A DNA stretch of 29,249 nt from Clostridia bacterium (lineage in GTDB: Bacteria > Bacillota_A > Clostridia > Oscillospirales > CAG-272), in assembly GCA_017454075.1 (NCBI GenBank), contig JAFTDQ010000030.1, positions 1 to 29,249 of the forward strand, in the 5' to 3' direction. Within the stretch, counting starts at the first letter, position 1. Each line of letters begins with the position of its first letter. Below, one piece after another: positions 24,286 through 29,249 of the stretch. The position numbers and the translations under genes were made by a program. Under the pieces are notes generated by a model, which saw only the letters and a list, made by a program, of their open reading frames with translations, had not been told where the DNA came from and searched no databases.

Positions 24286-25695
24286 ATGTTTCCAGCAATT
24301 TCAAGACAGAAGCCGGCGATGAAAAAGCTCGTCGCCGCGCTCAGGGAAAAATTCGCCTACGCCTCGGTGCTCGCCGTCGCCGACGACAGCCGCTCGTGGT
24401 CTGTTTCCCGCTCCGGCGTAAATATCGGCTCGGGCGGAAGAATGGGCGGCACGGGATTCGTCGCGCGGGTGTTCGATGATTCGGGCTGCGTCGAGTATTC
24501 CTTCAACGAGTTTTCTGAAAAGCTCATTCCCGAAATAGTCGGCGCGATAGAGTCGAAGGCGAAGGAGCAGAAAAAGAACTGCAAGGGTATAAAGCCCCTT
24601 CCGACCCCGATTCCGCAGGACACCCCTGCAAAGCTTAAAAAAGCTACGAAGTACCGCGTTGACCCGAAGGAAATGGGCGACGAGGCGATAATCGAAAAGC
24701 TCAAGGCGGTGAGGGAAAAGGGTCTTAAGCACGAGGGCATCCTCGACTTCTCCTGCCGCGCGTCATACAGGGCGTACCGCAAGATCTTCGTGTCCGAAAA
24801 CCGCGATCTCGATGAGACCTGCATGTGGACGAACGCGGCCGTCGTAGCGCTCGCGAGGAAGGGCGACGAGATAAAGGACTACTACCGTCCCTTCTCGGCG
24901 CTCGGAGGCATGGAAGTGCTCGACGCCGTGGAGGATGATGTCGACGAGGCCGCCTCGGTCGCGCTCGAGCTCACGCAGAGCGAGCCGATGATCCCCGGAG
25001 AATACGACTGCATCTGCGATCCCGACACGACGGGGATGATCGTCCACGAGGCGTTCGGCCACGGCGTGGAGATGGATATGTTCGTCAAGGACCGCGCGCT
25101 CGCCAAATACTGCGTCGGTCAGTACGTGGCGAGCCCCCTCGTCACGATGCACGACGGCTCGGCCGTCAATCAGACGGCGACGGCCTTCTTCGACGACGAG
25201 GGCAATCTCACGTCCGACACGGTCATTATCGACAAGGGAGTTCTGCGCACCGGCATATGCGACGGGCTCAGCGCCCTGCGCCTCGGATGCGAACCCACCG
25301 GAAACGGACGCCGCGAGAGCTATGAGCGTAAGGCGTACACCCGCATGACGAACACGTATTTCGAAAAGGGCCGCGCGACGCTCGACAAAATGATAGCGTC
25401 GGTCAGATACGGTTTCCTGCTCGAAAACCCGAGCTCGGGAATGGAGGACCCCAAAAACTGGGGCATCCAGTGCATGGTCAACATCGCGAGGGAAATAAAA
25501 GACGGGAAGCTTACCGGAAAGATATTCTCCCCGATTGTGCTCACCGGCTACGTACCCGACCTTCTGAAATCCGTCAGCATGATGGGAAACAGGACAGTCC
25601 TGAGCGGCAGCGGTTTCTGCGGCAAGGGATACAAGGAGTGGGTCAAGGTCTCGGACGGCGGACCGTACATGAAGGCGCGCATCCGTCTCGGATGA
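24286..25695 (+). CDS. tldD: TldD-like metalloprotease
   Basis: Subunit of the TldD/TldE (PmbA) zinc protease, which in characterised systems threads and cleaves unfolded or modified peptides (microcin B17 leader, CcdA). The 469-residue product has the catalytic HEAFGH motif at 254-259, the hallmark of the active TldD subunit; the expected distal region (GRRESYERKAYTRMTNTYF) follows in pieces around residues 342-362. Length is close to that of the E. coli protein. The N-terminal 115 residues include a Lys/Pro-rich stretch around 90-120 that looks more divergent than the rest. It is followed at 22 bases by the tldE-like gene. No obvious peptide substrate gene is adjacent. Confidence 0.92.
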   Translation: MFPAISRQKPAMKKLVAALREKFAYASVLAVADDSRSWSVSRSGVNIGSGGRMGGTGFVARVFDDSGCVEYSFNEFSEKLIPEIVGAIESKAKEQKKNCKGIKPLPTPIPQDTPAKLKKATKYRVDPKEMGDEAIIEKLKAVREKGLKHEGILDFSCRASYRAYRKIFVSENRDLDETCMWTNAAVVALARKGDEIKDYYRPFSALGGMEVLDAVEDDVDEAASVALELTQSEPMIPGEYDCICDPDTTGMIVHEAFGHGVEMDMFVKDRALAKYCVGQYVASPLVTMHDGSAVNQTATAFFDDEGNLTSDTVIIDKGVLRTGICDGLSALRLGCEPTGNGRRESYERKAYTRMTNTYFEKGRATLDKMIASVRYGFLLENPSSGMEDPKNWGIQCMVNIAREIKDGKLTGKIFSPIVLTGYVPDLLKSVSMMGNRTVLSGSGFCGKGYKEWVKVSDGGPYMKARIRLG

Positions 25696-25717
25696 TATGG
25701 CGATATAAGGAGGCAAT

Positions 25718-26983
25718 ATGAGTCTTATAAATAAAATCAGGAACGCTCTGAACGGCAACGCCGTCGGAGAATGGCGCATATCAGAAACAAGATCCGAAAG
25801 CTCGGAGTATTTCTTCGTCAAAAAACAGCTCGACACCCGACGTTCCAAGTCCGTTGAAAAATGCGACGTGACGGTTTTCCGCTCCGAAAAGGACAAAAAG
25901 GGCTTCACGACGGTGACGGTCACTCCCGGTATGTCCTCTTCCGATATAAGCGATAAGATAAGGGACGCCTATTACGCGGCGTCGTTCGCGCTCAATCCGG
26001 GATACGATCTCCCCGATCCCGTGAGGAGCAAAAAGAAGCCCGGAGAATCGGCGGAACTTCTCGGCGGACACGAAAAAGAGATGATAGACGCGCTCTTCGC
26101 CTCGGACAAGGGCGGCGACGCTTTCCTCAATTCCACCGAAATGTTCTTTGAACGCGACGAGCACAGGATAGTTTCGTCAAACGGAACGGACGTCCGCTGG
26201 ACGAGCGGCCGCGTATGCGGAGAGTTCGTCGTACAGTGCAAAGAGCCCGAGGACGTCGAGCTTCACAACACCTTCGAATATGATTCCGCTGACGCCGAGG
26301 CGCTTTCGAAAAAAGTCGCCGAGGCGCTCGAAAACGTCCGCGACAGGGCGAGGGCGCAGAAGATACTGAAAAGCGGCGTTTACGACGTGATACTCTGCGG
26401 AAACCAGGTGCCGACCGTGCTCTCCTATTACGCCGAGCGCTCCGCCGCCGGGATGATATATCCGCACTACTCCGACTGGGAGGTCGGACGGACCGTACAG
26501 AACACCGGGAAGGGTGAAAAAATAAATCTGACTCTTCTCGCGACGTCTCCGTTCTCCGGCGAGGGCATCCCGATGAAGGACAGACCGCTCCTCAGACACG
26601 GGGTCCTGAAGACAATTCACGGCGGGAACCGGCTCTGCCGCTACCTCGGAGTTCAGCCGACGGGCGATTACCGCAAGATCGGCTGCGACAACAAGGGTCG
26701 CGCGTCCTTTGAGGAAATGAAGAAAAAGCCCTGTCTCGTGACGGTCGTTTATTCCGATTTCCAGATGGACGGTTTTACCGGCAATTTCGGCGGGGAAATA
26801 CGTCTCGCGTACCTCGTTGACGGCGACACCGTGACGCCCGTCACGGGCGGTTCCGTCAACGGGCGGCTGCCGGCGTGCGAGAACGGCATCGTGTTCTCGA
26901 CGGACAGATACCGCACGGCTTCCTACGACGGCCCGTACGCCATGCGCATCAGCGGCGTCAACGTCGCCGGCGCGGAGAACTGA
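25718..26983 (+). CDS. TldE/PmbA-like protease subunit
   Basis: A 421-residue homologue of TldD that lacks HExxxH, as expected for the non-catalytic TldE/PmbA partner. Family-like features include NGTDVRWTSGRVCGEFVVQCK in pieces near residues 153-173, ILCGNQVPTVLSYY near 224-237, and the C-terminal VTPVTGGSVNGRL stretch. Residues 1-140 are divergent. AAGGAGG precedes the ATG. Tight spacing to tldD and the shared terminator indicate a two-gene operon producing a heterodimer. Confidence 0.88.
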   Translation: MSLINKIRNALNGNAVGEWRISETRSESSEYFFVKKQLDTRRSKSVEKCDVTVFRSEKDKKGFTTVTVTPGMSSSDISDKIRDAYYAASFALNPGYDLPDPVRSKKKPGESAELLGGHEKEMIDALFASDKGGDAFLNSTEMFFERDEHRIVSSNGTDVRWTSGRVCGEFVVQCKEPEDVELHNTFEYDSADAEALSKKVAEALENVRDRARAQKILKSGVYDVILCGNQVPTVLSYYAERSAAGMIYPHYSDWEVGRTVQNTGKGEKINLTLLATSPFSGEGIPMKDRPLLRHGVLKTIHGGNRLCRYLGVQPTGDYRKIGCDNKGRASFEEMKKKPCLVTVVYSDFQMDGFTGNFGGEIRLAYLVDGDTVTPVTGGSVNGRLPACENGIVFSTDRYRTASYDGPYAMRISGVNVAGAEN

Positions 26984-27007
26984 TTTATAAAAAAGCAAAA
27001 AGCAATT

Positions 27008-27036
27008 CGCCGGCGCTGAAGGCGCCGGCGTTTAAG
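27008..27036 (+). terminator. Terminator after the tldD/tldE pair
   Basis: CGCCGGCGC (27008-27016), loop TGAAG, GCGCCGGCG (27022-27030), then TTTAAGTTT. The -35 of the next promoter begins eight bases later. Confidence 0.88.
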
Positions 27037-27043
27037 TTTACGC

Positions 27044-27072
27044 TTGATTTATCAACAAAAACATGGTATCAT
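27044..27072 (+). promoter_or_regulatory. Promoter of the yesL-like/rluA-like pair
   Basis: TTGATT at 27044-27049 and TATCAT at 27067-27072 with a 17-base spacer and TGG before the -10. Confidence 0.75.
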
Positions 27073-27100
27073 ATAAAGAGAAGGGAAACGGTGACTGAAA

Positions 27101-28144
27101 ATGTCCGACTCGGTTAAAAAGAACAGAAAACCTGCAAAACACCTGCTTTACGACTTGTTCAATCCTACAAAAGGGAAGGGACTGACGAAAGAACAGGCCC
27201 GCCGTCCGAGGGACCTCAAGGGCTTCTTTACGTTTTTCTGGAACAATTTCAATATGATGTTCGCGCTCAACATTTTCTTCGTGCTGGGCAATTTCCCGAT
27301 CCTTTTCGGCGTTCTCGCCCTTTCCGGCGCGCTCAATGAGGCGGTGATAGCGCCCGCCTCCTCGATAGCCGCGCCGCTTTTCGGCATAACGTCGATCTCC
27401 GGGTTTTCGCCGGCGACCCTTGCGCTTTACGGAGTCCACGGCGTCGGAACTTTGTCTTCCGTGCCGACGACGGCGACCTATATATTCGGCTGGATAACCC
27501 TTCTCGTGATATTCACCTTCGGGCTTGTCAACACGGCGACGGTGTATCTCATGCGAAACGTGGTGAAGGGCGACCCGACGAGCTTTTCAGACGATATCAT
27601 ACACGCGATAAAGAGGAATTTCCGTCAGGGGATGATCTTCGGTATAATCGACGCCGTGATGATCGCCATGATGACCTACGATCTCATAATTTTCTTTCTC
27701 GGAGGGACGCAGCTCCCGCTGTTCTCCGTGTTCTTCGGAGTCATGGTCATCGTCGCGCTGATGTATTCGATCATGAGAGATTATATCTACATCCAGCTCG
27801 TGACCTTTGACCTTTCGATCTGGAAAATGTTCAAAAACGCCTTTACTTTCGTCGTTCTGGGGATCAGGCGCAACGCGCTCGCGGTGCTCGCGACCGTCAT
27901 CGTGATCGCTCTCGAAGCCGCATTCTTTATGACGATACTGATGCCGATAGGGGTGATCCTGCCTCTCCTGATACTGATATCATTCGTAAACTTCGCGGGG
28001 GTCTACGCCGCGTATCCCGTGATAAAGAAATATATGATCGACCCGTATTACGTGAGCGACGACGTCGGGGCGAAAACTCACGAGGAGGCGGCGGCCGACC
28101 CGGATCCCGAGCCGGAGGAGCCGATCTTCACCGACAGGGGCTGA
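27101..28144 (+). CDS. YesL-like (DUF624) membrane protein
   Basis: A 347-residue multi-pass membrane protein with five or six hydrophobic segments between about residues 50 and 310. The stretch LGNFPILFGVLALSG, then VYLMRNVVKGDPTSFSDDI and the amphipathic FKNAFTFVVLGIRRN are typical of the DUF624/YesL family, often found near carbohydrate-uptake genes in Bacillota. A large soluble loop with Ser/Gly/Thr content (about 90-125) is longer than in usual YesL. The tail is acidic and Pro-rich (about 325-345). No sugar transporter is in the window. SD GGTGA lies 6 bases before the ATG. Confidence 0.72.
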   Translation: MSDSVKKNRKPAKHLLYDLFNPTKGKGLTKEQARRPRDLKGFFTFFWNNFNMMFALNIFFVLGNFPILFGVLALSGALNEAVIAPASSIAAPLFGITSISGFSPATLALYGVHGVGTLSSVPTTATYIFGWITLLVIFTFGLVNTATVYLMRNVVKGDPTSFSDDIIHAIKRNFRQGMIFGIIDAVMIAMMTYDLIIFFLGGTQLPLFSVFFGVMVIVALMYSIMRDYIYIQLVTFDLSIWKMFKNAFTFVVLGIRRNALAVLATVIVIALEAAFFMTILMPIGVILPLLILISFVNFAGVYAAYPVIKKYMIDPYYVSDDVGAKTHEEAAADPDPEPEEPIFTDRG

Positions 28145-28146
28145 AC

Positions 28147-29109
28147 GTGGGACTGAGAGAACTCACAGTCGGGCGGAACGACGCCGGTCAGCGACTGGAC
28201 AAATTCATAGCAAAGGCGTTCCGCGACCTTCCGGTCTCGCTCATGTACAAGGCGATACGCAAAAAGGACATAAGAGTGAACGGAAAAAGAGCGGAGGCGT
28301 CGCAGATAATGAACGAAGGGGACGCCGTACGGGTCTATCTTCCCGAGGACGCGGTAGCGACCGGCTCCCCGGAGCTTGAAAAAAAACGGCTTTCTCACGT
28401 GACGCCGTCTTTTTCGGCGGTTTACGAGGACGAAAATATCGTTATAATAAACAAGCCCTCCGGGCTTTCGTGTCACGCCGACTCGCATAACGACGTGAAC
28501 AACCTTACGACGCAGTTCCGGGCGTATCTTATGAAAAAGGGAGAATATTCCCCTGAGGACGAGACCTCGTTCTCCCCGTCTCTCTGCAACAGAATAGACA
28601 GGAATACCTCGGGGCTCGTGACTGCGGCGAAGAACGCCGCGGCGCTGAGGGAGGCGGACCGGATAATCCGGGAGCGGCTCGTTACGAAAAAGTATCTGTG
28701 CGCTGTTCACGGAGAAATGAAGGAAAAAACAGGGCGGCTTGTGAACTATATCAGAAAATACGCGGACAAAAGCACCGTTCAGGTCTGCGGCACGCCCTTT
28801 CCCGGCGGTCTGGAGGCGATAACCGAATATCGCGTCATATCCGTCTCGGGCGGCCTGTCACTCGTCGAGGCGACGCTTCTCACGGGAAGGACGCATCAGA
28901 TAAGGGCGCAGTTCGCGGCGGCAGGACATCCGCTCCTCGGGGACGGAAAGTACGGGAAAAACGCGGACGACAGACGGATGGGCTTTTCATCCCAGGCGCT
29001 GGTCTCCTGCTACCTCAGATTCGACGCGCCGGACGGGATGCTCTCGTACCTCAAAGGAAAAGAGTTCACCGTACCTGCCGAAGAAATAGATTTTCTCAGA
29101 CTGTTCTGA
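28147..29109 (+). CDS. RluA-family rRNA pseudouridine synthase
   Basis: A 320-residue enzyme converting uridine to pseudouridine in rRNA or tRNA. An S4 RNA-binding domain occupies about residues 10-65 (LDKFIAKAF, then DIRVNGKRAE), and the synthase domain follows with INKPSGLSCHAD near 101-112, the catalytic Asp at residue 151 in NRIDRNTSG (Asn where RluA itself has His), and LTGRTHQIRAQFA with GHPLLGDGKYG near the end. The start is GTG at 28147 with AGGGG six bases upstream, two bases after the stop of the yesL-like gene, so the two are cotranscribed. The modified site cannot be told from sequence. Confidence 0.93.
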   Translation: MGLRELTVGRNDAGQRLDKFIAKAFRDLPVSLMYKAIRKKDIRVNGKRAEASQIMNEGDAVRVYLPEDAVATGSPELEKKRLSHVTPSFSAVYEDENIVIINKPSGLSCHADSHNDVNNLTTQFRAYLMKKGEYSPEDETSFSPSLCNRIDRNTSGLVTAAKNAAALREADRIIRERLVTKKYLCAVHGEMKEKTGRLVNYIRKYADKSTVQVCGTPFPGGLEAITEYRVISVSGGLSLVEATLLTGRTHQIRAQFAAAGHPLLGDGKYGKNADDRRMGFSSQALVSCYLRFDAPDGMLSYLKGKEFTVPAEEIDFLRLF

Positions 29110-29249
29110 AGGAGCCAACTATCATTAAGTCAAGAGGAAAATGAAAAAAAGTCGAGATTATCCTTGGCTTTTGTTCGGGCGGCTGGAAGGTATAACAATA
29201 AAGCCATCAAAAGGTGGCTGAAAAAACAATGACGTGAAATAACGATCAG

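Noticed and set aside
24763..25923. 386-codon open frame on the minus strand
   Set aside because: Antisense to tldD, including its HEAFGH motif; no supporting signals.
29110..29249. Short ATG frame (29141, 26 codons) and an overlapping open frame ending YNNKAIKRWLKKQ
   Set aside because: Too short, SD badly spaced for the ATG, and no start for the other frame. The last 140 bases hold no feature I can support.

Overview
The window looks like a core chromosomal segment of a Bacillota (Clostridia-like) bacterium. Evidence: strong AGGAGG-type ribosome-binding sites, TTGACA/TATAAT promoters (several with an extended -10 TGGTATAAT), lipoprotein signal peptides followed by Thr/Glu/Lys/Pro-rich linkers, a zinc-type L31, and a YesL-like protein. 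Base composition is mostly GC-rich (judged by eye), with two AT-richer patches that stand out (about 5113-5720 and 23040-24115). No tRNA, rRNA, CRISPR array, insertion sequence or phage gene was seen.

Layout. 1-3449 (minus): a four-gene transporter module of ABC ATPase, ABC-2 permease, GldG-like auxiliary protein and a DUF4340-like protein cut by the window edge. 3450-3651: a divergent promoter region. 3652-6728 (plus): prfB without the usual programmed frameshift, a small membrane protein, an AT-rich lipoprotein flanked by imperfect ~66-71 bp direct repeats, and a second lipoprotein. 6762-11455 (plus): a second, paralogous ATPase/permease/GldG-like/DUF4340 module ending in a strong bidirectional terminator. 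11458-13987 (minus): two unrelated-looking lipoproteins, each with its own promoter. 14001-17019 (minus): yigZ-like, hflX, rpmE and pgsA. 17070-22130 (minus): uvrA followed by a PHP-domain phosphoesterase and a DUF4432/aldose-epimerase-like gene, probably one transcript. 22291-24175 (plus): an ECF sigma factor overlapping a membrane protein with an extracellular Flg_new-repeat/DUF6273-like region. 24227-27036 (plus): a tldD/tldE-like pair with its own promoter and terminator. 27044-29109 (plus): a YesL-like membrane protein and an RluA-family pseudouridine synthase. 29110-29249: nothing convincing.

How the genes fit together. Much of the window is housekeeping: translation termination and rescue (prfB, hflX, rpmE, rluA-like), phospholipid synthesis (pgsA), DNA repair (uvrA) and proteolysis (tldD/E). 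The accessory content is envelope-related: two paralogous ABC/GldG/DUF4340 machines on opposite strands either side of prfB, four lipoproteins, and a sigma/membrane-sensor pair. The best candidates for undescribed biology are the twin ABC modules and the ECF sigma gene coupled to a chimeric surface protein. No function is asserted for either beyond what family membership allows.
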